Shown here in pieces: positions 8,434-16,187 of a DNA stretch of 64,000 bases. Every line of letters begins with the position of its first letter. The first letter of the stretch is position 1. The position numbers and the translations under genes are program-made. Below the pieces are notes generated by a model that worked only from the letters and a program-made list of their open reading frames with translations, searched no databases and was not told the DNA's origin. Origin of the DNA: Variovorax sp. (lineage in GTDB: Bacteria; Pseudomonadota; Gammaproteobacteria; Burkholderiales; Burkholderiaceae_C); assembly GCA_017744285.1 (NCBI GenBank), contig JAGIBP010000007.1, positions 55,264-119,263 of the forward strand, in the 5' to 3' direction.

Positions 8434-8880
8434 TCAGGGCACGACCGTGATCTTCTTCGATGCCTCCCAGGCAGCGGAATGCGTCGGCTCGGCCACGGCG
8501 CGCAGCGAGCCGCCCTCGTCCAGCGCCACCGTGAAGGTCACCGTCGGCGACGAGTACACCGGATGCAGGTAGGCCCGGGCGATCTCCACCGTGTCCTTGT
8601 AGAGCGCGATGTAGCGCACGAAGTGCTCCTGCAGCGACGGGTGCTGCGAGTCCACGCCGATGCTGATCGTGACGTTGAACCAGGCGCCGCGCTTCACGCT
8701 GTCCGGCGCGACGATCTTCGGCGTGTGCTTGCCGTCGATGCCCTTGTGGACCTCGCGGAACTCGGGCGTGAACTGCTGTGCCTGGTCTTCCTCGGCGTGC
8801 ACCGCGACAGGCGCGAGGCTCGCCGCGAGGGCCAGGGCGGCCGCCACCGCGTGGCGCGCGTGGGCGGGGGTCATCGTCAT
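8434..8880 (-). CDS. Exported superoxide-reductase-like (class II SORL) protein without the cysteine ligand
   Basis: A 148-residue protein with a signal peptide (to about residue 30, VAVHA) and a desulfoferrodoxin/superoxide-reductase-like fold. The histidines that bind the SOR iron are present in order: KHTPKIVAP, then HPSLQEHFVRYIALY, which matches the SOR pattern HP-x4-EH-x-IRYIELY. At the C-terminus, where SORs have C-N-x-H-G-x-W-E with the axial cysteine, this protein has PTHSAAWEA: the final His and the Trp-Glu are kept but the Cys is absent. It is therefore unlikely to be a normal superoxide reductase and may bind another metal or sense redox state. ATG 8880 follows GGAGGTG. It ends seven bases from the convergent cupredoxin gene. 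Confidence 0.72.
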   Translation of the reverse strand: MTMTPAHARHAVAAALALAASLAPVAVHAEEDQAQQFTPEFREVHKGIDGKHTPKIVAPDSVKRGAWFNVTISIGVDSQHPSLQEHFVRYIALYKDTVEIARAYLHPVYSSPTVTFTVALDEGGSLRAVAEPTHSAAWEASKKITVVP

Positions 8881-8900
8881 GTCGCCACCTCCGGTGCCGG

Positions 8901-9275
8901 TCAGAGATCGGGAAGAAACTGCTTGACCATCTTCATCAGCTCGCTCGGGCTGTAGGGCTTGGCGATGTAGCTCGCGGCCCCGGCCTGCATGGCCTTCTCG
9001 CGGTCGCCGCTCAAGGCGTACGAGGTGATCACGATCACCGGAATGTGACGCGTGTCGGCTTCCGTCGTCAGCAGTCGGGTCGCGTCCAGGCCCGACATCT
9101 TCGGCAACTGCACGTCCATCAGGATCAGGTCGGGCCGCTCGCTGTGCGCCAGCGCCACGCCGGTCTCGCCGTCGGCCGCTTCGAGCAGCTTGCAGGCCGA
9201 GCGGCTGAGCAGTTGCCGGACGATCTTGCGGTTGTAGGCGTTGTCCTCTACGTGGAGGATCTTGCGTTCGGTCAT
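8901..9275 (-). CDS. Single-domain response regulator (CheY-like)
   Basis: A 124-residue stand-alone receiver. The acidic pair is in LHVEDN (about residues 9-11), the phospho-acceptor aspartate in LILMDVQLP (about residue 54), the switch threonine in VIVITSYA and the conserved lysine in YIAKPYS (about residue 106). There is no output domain. It is similar to the DivK/CheY-type receivers that follow hybrid-like kinases. Its ATG overlaps the stop of the upstream kinase by four bases (ATGA), so kinase and receiver are made together and are almost certainly cognate. Confidence 0.92.
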   Translation of the reverse strand: MTERKILHVEDNAYNRKIVRQLLSRSACKLLEAADGETGVALAHSERPDLILMDVQLPKMSGLDATRLLTTEADTRHIPVIVITSYALSGDREKAMQAGAASYIAKPYSPSELMKMVKQFLPDL

Positions 9276-11005
9276 GTCGCGCCCCCGTCTGCGCGCAGCG
9301 GCACGGAAAAGCGGAAGGTGGACCCCTTGCCCGGCTCGCTTTCGACCCAGATGCGGCCACCGAGCCGTTCGACGAACTTCTTCGAGATGCTCAGCCCGAG
9401 GCCGGTGCCGCCGAACTCGCGCGTGATCGTGGTGTCGACCTGGCGGAACTCGACGAAGATGTTCCCGAGCTCGTCCTGCGCAATGCCGATGCCGGTGTCG
9501 GACACGCTGTAGACCAGGTCGTCGCCCGCCAGTTCGACCGCGATGTCGACCTGCCCCTGGCGCGTGAACTTCAGCGCGTTGCCGGCGAGGTTGGTCAGGC
9601 ACTGCGTGAGCCTGCCGCTGTCGCCGCGCGCCGTCGGCAGGTCGTCAGGCACATGGGCGGTGAACGCCAGCCCCTTCTCGGCCGCGATGGACCGCAGCGA
9701 GGCTCGCACGGCGTGGACCACGTCGCTCACCACGTACTCGTCGATCGCCAGCTCCATGCGGCCGGCCTCGATCTTGGAGAGGTCGAGCACGGCGTTGATG
9801 GGCCGCAGCAGGGTGCGTCCGTTCACCTGGATGTCGGCGAGCGGCTCCTTCAACTCGGCGGGCACGTCGCCGTAGATGCCGTCCATCATCATCTCGCTGA
9901 AGCCGAGGATCGCATTCATGGGGGTGCGCAGCTCATGGCTCATGTTGGCGAGGAACTCCGACTTCGCCTGGCTCGCGCCGGACAGTTGCTCGTTGAGATC
10001 GACCAGCTCCGCGGCAGCCTGGCGCTGCGCCTGGTCGAAGCGCTGCAGCTGCTGGCTCATGTGATTCATCCGGTCCGCGAGCGCGCCGAATTCGTCACGG
10101 TTGGGCACCGAGATTTTGCGCCCGAAGTTGCCCGCCGCGACATCGTCGAGAAAGGCGCCGGCCGCGCGCACCGGGAGAATGAAGGACCACGAGATCACGA
10201 AGCCGCACAGCCACGCCAGCACCACCGCGCTGACAGCGAAGACCGAAGTCAGGATCAGCGAGCGGCGGTTGGCCGCGCTCACGCTGTCGCGCAGGCGGGC
10301 CATGCGGCCTTGCTCCATCTCCACGAGCTGGCCCATGTAGCGCGCGATCAGCTCGTCCAGCCGCTCCTGGCGCTGCAGCAGGTCGCTCGTGATGCGCTCG
10401 AGATTGCCGTCGCGGATGGCGTTCGCGATGTCGGCCACCACGCCCATCGCGTCGTCCTGCGAGGCGCGGATGCGGTCGATCAGCCCCTTCTGGCCCGAGC
10501 CGGCCGTGTTGTCGAGCTTGGCCAGCGATTCGTTGAAGCGGTTGTTCTCGCGCAGGATGCGCTCGATCGCGGCCTCGTCCTTCGAGAGCATCGCCAGCGC
10601 GGTGAAGTGCATCTGCCGGTCCAGCGCATGCTGGCTCTGCTGCGACCAGTTGACGCGCTCGTGCGCCTCGTCGAGCAGGCGGCTCTGCTCGGTGGTGGTG
10701 GCCAGGATCAGCAGGCTCGCCACCGCCATCGCGATGAACAGCAGCGTGATGACCAGGAAGGCGAGCAGCAGCTTGGTATGGACCGAGGCGCGAACGCGCG
10801 CCACCCTGTGCACCAGCCCGGCAAAGGGCGACCGCTTCAACACGCGCGTGACAAGCTGCTCGAGTCGGATGACGGGCTCCCTCAGTCGATCGAAGGGCCC
10901 TCCCTGCGCAGCATCGGATGGTGCCGCGACTGCGCGCCCAGCGTCAAGGTTTCGCTTGCCCAAATAGGACGCGCGCCTGTGCTCCAGGGCGAGCATTTCT
11001 GCCAC
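9272..11005 (-). CDS. Membrane sensor histidine kinase
   Basis: A kinase of up to 577 residues. Transmembrane helices at about 78-102 and 249-275 flank a helical periplasmic sensor region of about 145 residues; then a HAMP linker (about 272-325), a short coiled coil, a HisKA domain with FLANMSHELRTPMNAIL (phospho-His near 357) and an ATPase domain with N box NLAGNALKFT and G boxes DTGIGIA and GTGLGLSI. It phosphorylates the overlapping CheY-like gene. The start is uncertain: GTG 11005 or ATG 10996 give 70 unusual residues ahead of the first helix and neither has a clear ribosome site, while GTG 10843 would remove most of them. The sensed signal is unknown; the neighbouring cupredoxin and SORL genes suggest metal or redox. 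Confidence 0.88.
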   Translation of the reverse strand: MAEMLALEHRRASYLGKRNLDAGRAVAAPSDAAQGGPFDRLREPVIRLEQLVTRVLKRSPFAGLVHRVARVRASVHTKLLLAFLVITLLFIAMAVASLLILATTTEQSRLLDEAHERVNWSQQSQHALDRQMHFTALAMLSKDEAAIERILRENNRFNESLAKLDNTAGSGQKGLIDRIRASQDDAMGVVADIANAIRDGNLERITSDLLQRQERLDELIARYMGQLVEMEQGRMARLRDSVSAANRRSLILTSVFAVSAVVLAWLCGFVISWSFILPVRAAGAFLDDVAAGNFGRKISVPNRDEFGALADRMNHMSQQLQRFDQAQRQAAAELVDLNEQLSGASQAKSEFLANMSHELRTPMNAILGFSEMMMDGIYGDVPAELKEPLADIQVNGRTLLRPINAVLDLSKIEAGRMELAIDEYVVSDVVHAVRASLRSIAAEKGLAFTAHVPDDLPTARGDSGRLTQCLTNLAGNALKFTRQGQVDIAVELAGDDLVYSVSDTGIGIAQDELGNIFVEFRQVDTTITREFGGTGLGLSISKKFVERLGGRIWVESEPGKGSTFRFSVPLRADGGAT

Positions 11006-11013
11006 ATTTGCAA

Positions 11014-11245
11014 ATGGGTTTGAATTGGCAATTCACTCGACTGCTCCTCGAAAACAAAGGGAGTTATCCAATGACTGCCACATTCGCCGCGCTTCGCCAG
11101 GTCGATGTTGTTGGCGCATGGTGCACGTGCAGATCTGAAAGACGCTCGTGGCGCGACGCCATTGGACGCCGCGTTGATCCTGCAGCAGCGATTCTTTTCA
11201 CCTGAGCGAGCTGAAGCCATCAAGCTTCTTCAAGCCGCACGGTGA
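11014..11245 (+). pseudogene. Frameshifted ankyrin-repeat gene remnant
   Basis: Two frames together spell ankyrin repeats. Positions 11014-11112 read MGLNWQFTRLLLENKG then TATFAALRQVDVV; from 11105 the next frame reads MLLAHGARADLKDARGATPLDAAL and continues to a TGA at 11243-11245. The join falls inside the helix pair of one repeat, where VDVV-x-LLLAHGA is expected, so a frameshift has broken the gene. The 5' part is missing and its place is taken by the start of the histidine kinase on the other strand. Local base composition is clearly more AT-rich than the neighbours. The remnant is unrelated in frame to any intact gene here. Confidence 0.7.
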
Positions 11246-11252
11246 ACGGGCA

Positions 11253-12176
11253 TCAGATCCCGGGCGCCCGTGCCTTCGCCATCGCCTTGCCGACCTCGTT
11301 GCTGCCCTGCGCGGCGCCGCTTTCCGGAACGACCTCGCCCGTGCGGTCGGTGACTTCGCCCAGGCGCTGCGCGAGCTGCTCCGGCGCGTCGGCGCCGAAG
11401 CCGATCCAGGCGCCCTGCGTGAGCGTGATGTGCGCGGCCTCGAAGACGCCCGCGCCGGCGCAGAGGATGCGGCGCGTGGGCGCGTCCTCGGCCGCGAGCA
11501 CCAGCATCGCGGGCACCACGGCCTCGGGCTTCAGCGCGTCGAGCACTTCCTGCGGCATCAGGTCTTCGGTCATGCGGGTGGCCGCGGTCGGTGCCAGGCA
11601 GTTGACGCGGATGCCGTGCTTGGCGCCTTCGAGGCTCAGGGTCTGCATCAGACCCACCAGCGCGAGCTTGGCGGCGCCGTAGTTGCTCTGGCCGAAGTTG
11701 CCATAGAGGCCCGACGACGAGGTCGTCATCACGATGCGGCCGTACTTCTGCTCGGTCATGAGGGGCCAGACCGCCTTGGTGCAATGCACCGCGCCCATCA
11801 GGTGAACGTCCATCACGAGGCGGAAGTCGGCCAGGTCCATCTTGGCGAAGCTCTTGTCGCGCAGGATGCCGGCGTTGTTGACGAGGATGTCGACCCGGCC
11901 CCAGGCGTCCACGGCCTGGCGCACCATGGCCTGCACCGCCTCGAAGTCGGTCACTGAGGCGCCGTTGGCCATTGCCTCGCCGCCGGCGGCGCGGATCTCG
12001 TGGACCACCGCCTGCGCCGCGCTCGCCGATCCGCCGGAGCCGTCGCGCGCACCGCCCAGGTCGTTCACCAGGACGCGGGCGCCGCGCGCCGCGAGGGCCA
12101 GCGCGTGCTGGCGGCCGAGACCGTTGCCGGCGCCCGTGACGATGGCGACGCGGCCCTTGAAATCGAGATGGCTCAT
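11253..12176 (-). CDS. SDR oxidoreductase, 3-hydroxyacyl-CoA dehydrogenase-like
   Basis: A 307-residue short-chain dehydrogenase. The cofactor loop is TGAGNGLGR (about residues 15-23); NNAG lies near 98; the catalytic Ser and Tyr-x3-Lys are in TTSSSGLYGNFGQ and SNYGAAK (about 152-168). The sequence up to LVNDLGGARDG and the insert GSGGSASAA match the (3R)-hydroxyacyl-CoA dehydrogenase domain of peroxisomal multifunctional enzyme type 2, and the C-terminal 60 residues resemble the linker of that class. It probably oxidises or reduces an acyl-CoA intermediate using NAD(H). It stands alone, with no thiolase or hydratase beside it. Confidence 0.85.
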   Translation of the reverse strand: MSHLDFKGRVAIVTGAGNGLGRQHALALAARGARVLVNDLGGARDGSGGSASAAQAVVHEIRAAGGEAMANGASVTDFEAVQAMVRQAVDAWGRVDILVNNAGILRDKSFAKMDLADFRLVMDVHLMGAVHCTKAVWPLMTEQKYGRIVMTTSSSGLYGNFGQSNYGAAKLALVGLMQTLSLEGAKHGIRVNCLAPTAATRMTEDLMPQEVLDALKPEAVVPAMLVLAAEDAPTRRILCAGAGVFEAAHITLTQGAWIGFGADAPEQLAQRLGEVTDRTGEVVPESGAAQGSNEVGKAMAKARAPGI

Positions 12177-12258
12177 GCTGGAATGCTTTCGTTGGAGTCG
12201 TTGACGCGCTGCGTTTTACCCCAGAAAGCGGCCGCTCCGGCCCGGTGACATCCCCGCT

Positions 12259-12648
12259 TCAGTCGTGTGTGTGACTCAGCTTCTCGCAGTAGTCCAGCAG
12301 CAGGTCGATCTCGGCCGACTTGTCGAAGAAGGCATCGGCGCCCAGCGCCTTCGAGCGCGCGCGCATGTCGGGCGTGGCGTAGTTGCTCAGGACCACCACC
12401 TTCTGGTCGGCCCGGCGGTGCCGGCACGCGTCGATCACGCCGAGCCCGTTGCCCTGGTCGAGGAACAAGTCGACGATGGCGACGTCCCAGGCGTCGCCGT
12501 GCTTCTTCAGCCAGGTGACCGCCTCGGCCTCGCCACTGGCGTGGGCCACCACGACGGCGTCGGCGATGTCCTCGAGGAAGCCGGTGAGGTTCTCGCGGAT
12601 CACGGGGTTGTCTTCGACCAGGTAGGTCTTGAACGGCATGGCGGGCAT
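12259..12648 (-). CDS. Orphan single-domain response regulator
   Basis: A 129-residue receiver domain: acidic pair in YLVEDNP (about residues 10-13), phospho-acceptor Asp in VAIVDLFLDQG (about 60), Ser in VVVLSNYA and Lys in AFFDKSAEID (about 110). The insertion DLFLDQGNG after the phosphorylation site is common in this small-receiver group. There is no output domain and no adjacent kinase; the nearest kinase is at 9272-11005, beyond the SDR gene. An in-frame ATG three codons downstream (MPFKTYL) is an equally possible start. Cross-talk with the nearby kinase is speculation. Confidence 0.85.
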   Translation of the reverse strand: MPAMPFKTYLVEDNPVIRENLTGFLEDIADAVVVAHASGEAEAVTWLKKHGDAWDVAIVDLFLDQGNGLGVIDACRHRRADQKVVVLSNYATPDMRARSKALGADAFFDKSAEIDLLLDYCEKLSHTHD

Positions 12649-12748
12649 GGGCGAGGCGATCGGTTGAACAGGATGGCGGTGAAACCGCCTTTGGTGTCCA
12701 TCTTTCTCAGCCTCGCCCGCGCCCCGGGTGAGTCTGGGGGGCCAACGC

Positions 12749-12768
12749 GGGTAGGCAGGAACCTACCC
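12749..12768. terminator. Short hairpin downstream of gshA
   Basis: A perfect 7-base inverted repeat, GGGTAGG and CCTACCC with a six-base loop, lies between the end of gshA (12800, transcribed leftwards) and the start of the orphan receiver gene (12648). There is no T-run, so it could be a factor-assisted terminator or attenuator of the gshA transcript, or merely a protein-binding palindrome. Confidence 0.3.
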
Positions 12769-12799
12769 AGCAGTGACGCCGCGAGGCGGCGCTCCTGCC

Positions 12800-14377
12800 T
12801 CAGAGCGCCGCGCTCTGGCTCAGCGGCCCGGCGGCAACCTCCGGCCAGTGGTTCTTGAAGCCCAGGCGCGCCGGCGACACGTACTGCTCGCGGTAGATTT
12901 CAAACGGCATCGTGTCATTGGCCTCGATGCGCTTTTGCTCCTCCAGCGACTCGCGCGTGACACGCTCGAACGCGGCGCGCTGCTCGGCGGAGAACGGCAG
13001 CGCCAGGAGGCGCTCGCGCGTCTGCGCCGACTGCGCGCGCACGAAGCTCACGAAGGAATCGCCATGCGCCTTCATCGCGGCCAGCACGCGGGCCGAGGGC
13101 AGCGTCGACGGATCCTTCAGGGCCGCGAGGGCCGCCTGCACCGCCTGCGCATGCGTCGACCCGCCATGCGCGGCGTCCAGCGCGGCGGCGATCGGCTCGA
13201 ATTCCTGCAGCAGTTCGGCGCCCCACTCTGTGAGCAGCGCGGGCCGGCCGCCGCGGCGCAATTGCAGGCCGGGCTCGCGGCCGCGCGCGGCCGTGAGGTG
13301 CTGGTTGTGCGCAATATCGGCGATTTCCTCGCGACTGTCCGGCGGGCTGTCGCTCAGGAGGCAGTGCAGGAGAAAGACGTCGAGGAAGCGCATCGTCTGC
13401 GCGTTGATGCCCACCGGCTCGAACGGGTCGAGGTCCATCAGCCGCACCTCGACGTACTCGACGCCGCGCTCGCGCAGCGCGTGCAGCGGACGTTCGCCGG
13501 GATAGATCACGCGCTTGGGCCGGATGGTGCCGTAGAACTCGTTCTCGATCTGCAGGAGCGTGGTGGCGAGCTGGTTGTAGTCGCCGCCGAGATTGCGGAT
13601 GCCGATCGCCTCGTAGGCGGGCCAGGGGCGCGTCAACGCGTCCTGCAGCGAGGCGGCGTAGCCGTCGAGGCTGTTGTAGCTCACCGCCAGCGAAGCCTGG
13701 GCCTCGCTCTGGTAGCCCAGCCGGCCCATGCGCAGCGAGGTGCCGTAGGGCATGTGCATGCTGCCCTCGCCGAGCGGCTGCAGCTCATGCGGCCGGCCGT
13801 CGACGAAGCTCGAACACAGGGCCGGCGACGCGCCGAACAGCACCAGCAGCAGGAAGGCGTGGCGGCGGAAGTTGCGGATCAGCGCGAAATACTGCTCGCT
13901 CGACACTTCGGGCAGCGACCAGTTGTAGTGGATGCCCGAGATGGTCTGCATGCGCCGCCCGTAGCGGTGGCTCAGCCCCATGCGGTAGACGCTCTTGGCG
14001 CGGCCCACGTTCGACGAGCCGTAGAGCCCGATCGGGATGGTCTCGTCCGTCGGCAGGCCGCAGGGCATGCTCGACACCCAGAGGCGCTCGTCGCCCGCCT
14101 CGTCGAGCACGTGGTAGGTGAACTGGTGCACCGCCACGAGTTCCTGCAGCGCAGCCTCCACGTCCTTGTGCGCGCCGGTGATCAGCTCGAGCTGCGATTC
14201 GCTGAAATCGGTCGTGATGTGCGGATGCGTCAGCGCCGAACCCAGCGCGGCCGGATGCGGCGTCAGCGCCAGCTTGCCGTCGGGTTGGGCGCGCAGGCTT
14301 TCCTTCTCGATCCCCCGCCGCACACCCCTCAGCCGTGCGGCCGAGAGCGCTTCGATGCGCTCTTTCAGTTTGTTCAT
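12800..14377 (-). CDS. gshA: Glutamate-cysteine ligase
   Basis: A 525-residue enzyme that joins glutamate and cysteine with ATP, the first step of glutathione synthesis in the cytosol. The length and sequence fit the E. coli-type GshA (type 1). Visible family segments are GIEKESLRA near residue 23, TDFSESQLELIT near 55 (metal- and glutamate-binding acidic strand), GIHYNWSLP near 145, LGRLGYQSEAQ-like MGRLGYQSE and YVEVRLMDLDPFEP near 310. ATG 14377 begins MNKLKERIEAL; the ribosome site is weak. gshB is not in the window. The esterase upstream is on the same strand with a gap of 104 bases. Confidence 0.95.
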   Translation of the reverse strand: MNKLKERIEALSAARLRGVRRGIEKESLRAQPDGKLALTPHPAALGSALTHPHITTDFSESQLELITGAHKDVEAALQELVAVHQFTYHVLDEAGDERLWVSSMPCGLPTDETIPIGLYGSSNVGRAKSVYRMGLSHRYGRRMQTISGIHYNWSLPEVSSEQYFALIRNFRRHAFLLLVLFGASPALCSSFVDGRPHELQPLGEGSMHMPYGTSLRMGRLGYQSEAQASLAVSYNSLDGYAASLQDALTRPWPAYEAIGIRNLGGDYNQLATTLLQIENEFYGTIRPKRVIYPGERPLHALRERGVEYVEVRLMDLDPFEPVGINAQTMRFLDVFLLHCLLSDSPPDSREEIADIAHNQHLTAARGREPGLQLRRGGRPALLTEWGAELLQEFEPIAAALDAAHGGSTHAQAVQAALAALKDPSTLPSARVLAAMKAHGDSFVSFVRAQSAQTRERLLALPFSAEQRAAFERVTRESLEEQKRIEANDTMPFEIYREQYVSPARLGFKNHWPEVAAGPLSQSAAL

Positions 14378-14481
14378 ATGGATACAACCCGTCTTTTCTT
14401 CGTGGGGCTGGAAGGTAGCACGCCGAAAATACTGTTGCTGGCCGAGGACTGTTCGCCCCGCGCCCCACGACGGGCCGCCCG

Positions 14482-15138
14482 CTAGGCGAGCACTTTCAGC
14501 AGGTAGCGATTGAGATCGGCGACCTCCTCCATGCAGACCGAATGCTCCATGGGGTACTCGTGCCATTCGACCGCATAGCCCAGCGCCGCCAGGGCATCGC
14601 GGCTCTGGACGGCGCGCGCGATCACGATGACGCCATCGCGCGTGCCGTGGGCCTGGAAGATCGGCGTGGCCTGGTTGGCGGGATGCCGCTCGGCGGCGAG
14701 GGTGCCCGCCAGCGGGAGGTAGCCCGACAGGCCGACGATGCCCGCCAGCCGCTCCGGATGGCGCAGCGCGGTCATGAAGGTCATGGCGCAGCCCTGCGAG
14801 AAGCCCGCGATCACGATGCGGCCGGCCGGGATGCCGCGCGCCTTCTCGCGGGCGATGAGCGCCTCGATCTCGGCCTGCGAGCGGCGAAGGCCCGCTTCGT
14901 CCTCGGGCCGGCCCGGGCCGAGGATGTCGTACCACGCCGGCATGCGATAGCCGCCGTTGATGGTGACCGGCATCACCGGCGCATTCGGGAACACGAAGCG
15001 CACTGGCCCCACCGCCGCCAGGTCGAGCTCCTTGGCGATCGGCACGAAGTCGTTGCCGTCGGCACCCAGGCCGTGCATGAGGATGATGGCGGCCTTCGGG
15101 TTCGGACCGGTTTCGATTTCGACGGGTGGGAGTGACAT
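14482..15138 (-). CDS. Carboxylesterase/phospholipase (alpha/beta hydrolase)
   Basis: A 218-residue serine hydrolase of the phospholipase/carboxylesterase family (acyl-protein thioesterase fold). The oxyanion region is ILMHGLGADGNDF (about residue 20), the nucleophile is in IAGFSQGCAM (Ser near 114), and the acid and histidine are in HGTRDGVI (Asp near 168) and MEHSVCMEE (His near 199). The family hydrolyses short-chain esters or acyl thioesters in the cytosol; the natural substrate is unknown. The chosen ATG at 15138 gives a full-length domain with no extension. There is 44 bases of spacer to the LysR gene upstream on the same strand. Confidence 0.88.
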   Translation of the reverse strand: MSLPPVEIETGPNPKAAIILMHGLGADGNDFVPIAKELDLAAVGPVRFVFPNAPVMPVTINGGYRMPAWYDILGPGRPEDEAGLRRSQAEIEALIAREKARGIPAGRIVIAGFSQGCAMTFMTALRHPERLAGIVGLSGYLPLAGTLAAERHPANQATPIFQAHGTRDGVIVIARAVQSRDALAALGYAVEWHEYPMEHSVCMEEVADLNRYLLKVLA

Positions 15139-15182
15139 GCCCCCGACGTTACCGCAAACCGCCCGCGCCGCGGCCACGCGCT

Positions 15183-16085
15183 TCAGCCGGCGGCGTGCGG
15201 GACAGCCGCGCTCTGGATGCACTCCACGAACTGCTGCGCGGCCGGGGTGAGCTGCTGGCCGCGGCGCTTGATCACGCACATGGTCAGGGTGGGCAGGGTC
15301 TCACGCACCTCGATGCGGCGCACGCCATAGCGCCTGAAGGAGACATCCACCAGCGGCTCGACGAACAGGCCCACGAGGTCCATCTCGCCGACCAGGCCCA
15401 GGGCCACGGTGACCGAGTTGCCGAAGATGATGCGCGCCGGCGGCGTGAGTCCCATGGGCGAGAAGATCGGCGCGACCGACTCGCGCGCCATCTCGCCCTC
15501 GCCCGGCAGGATCCATTCGGCGCCATGCAGCTCGATCAGCGAGCGGCAATGGCGCAGCGGATGCCCCGCGCGCATGCCGACCGCGAGGCGCACCGGGAAG
15601 AGCGGGAGCGCCTCGAACTCCGGATCGAGCCCCTGCGGCGCGACATGCGCCACGGCGAGGTCCAGGGTGCCGTCGCGCATGCGCGTGAGCATCCAGGGCA
15701 GCACCGCTTCGCTGATGTGCACGTCCACCGCGGGCAGGCGTGCGTGGAACGCCCTGAACGCCGCCGGAAGCACCGTGAGCGCGGCCGAGGTGCTCACGGC
15801 GAGCGCGATCCGGCCGGTCACGCCGTCGCGGAGCTGCTCGATCTCCTCGCGGGCACGGCGCATGTCCGCCAGCAGCAGGCGCGCGCGGGGCGCGAAAGCC
15901 TCGCCATAGGGGGTGAGCCGCACACCCTTCACGCTGCGCTCCACCAGCGGCGCGCCGAGCGCGCGCTCCAGCTCACGCACGATCTTCGTGACCGCCGGCT
16001 GCGAAATGCCGAGCACCCGCGCGGCGCCCCGGATGCTCGCGTGCTCGGCGACCGCGACGAAGGCGAGAAGCTGGTTCGTCTTCAT
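15183..16085 (-). CDS. LysR-family transcriptional regulator (AbgR-like)
   Basis: A 300-residue LysR regulator with the N-terminal winged helix (FVAVAEHASIRGAARVLGISQPAVTKIVRELE, split over about residues 9-41) and a two-lobed effector domain (about 90-295). It is divergent from the MHS transporter at 16188. LysR proteins usually control the divergent neighbour, here a transporter plus an M14-type amidohydrolase, and the ensemble recalls the abg genes for uptake and hydrolysis of aminoacyl-type amides. The effector is unknown. The 102-base intergenic region carries an inverted repeat that may be its site. Confidence 0.9.
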   Translation of the reverse strand: MKTNQLLAFVAVAEHASIRGAARVLGISQPAVTKIVRELERALGAPLVERSVKGVRLTPYGEAFAPRARLLLADMRRAREEIEQLRDGVTGRIALAVSTSAALTVLPAAFRAFHARLPAVDVHISEAVLPWMLTRMRDGTLDLAVAHVAPQGLDPEFEALPLFPVRLAVGMRAGHPLRHCRSLIELHGAEWILPGEGEMARESVAPIFSPMGLTPPARIIFGNSVTVALGLVGEMDLVGLFVEPLVDVSFRRYGVRRIEVRETLPTLTMCVIKRRGQQLTPAAQQFVECIQSAAVPHAAG

Positions 16086-16136
16086 GAAAACTGAAAGTTA
16101 TCGTGAGGTCGCAATTATTGTCTTTTCATGATCATG
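16083..16136. promoter_or_regulatory. Inverted repeats in the LysR/MHS divergent promoter
   Basis: CATGAAAA at 16083-16090 and its exact complement TTTTCATG at 16123-16130 are 32 bases apart, and the second arm runs into a 10-base palindrome CATGATCATG (16127-16136). The left arm overlaps the LysR start codon. The arrangement suits a LysR dimer-of-dimers site, but the assignment is from position only. Confidence 0.4.
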
Positions 16137-16187
16137 GCGCCCCCCTAGCATCCCGGCGCGACAACAACAGCTTCATTCAGAGACACC

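Noticed and set aside
10918..11205. 95-codon plus-strand open frame at the kinase start as an intact gene
   Set aside because: Its N-terminal half is antisense to the kinase gene and its C-terminal half leaves the ankyrin frame. The joined two-frame reading explains the sequence better, so it is called a pseudogene.
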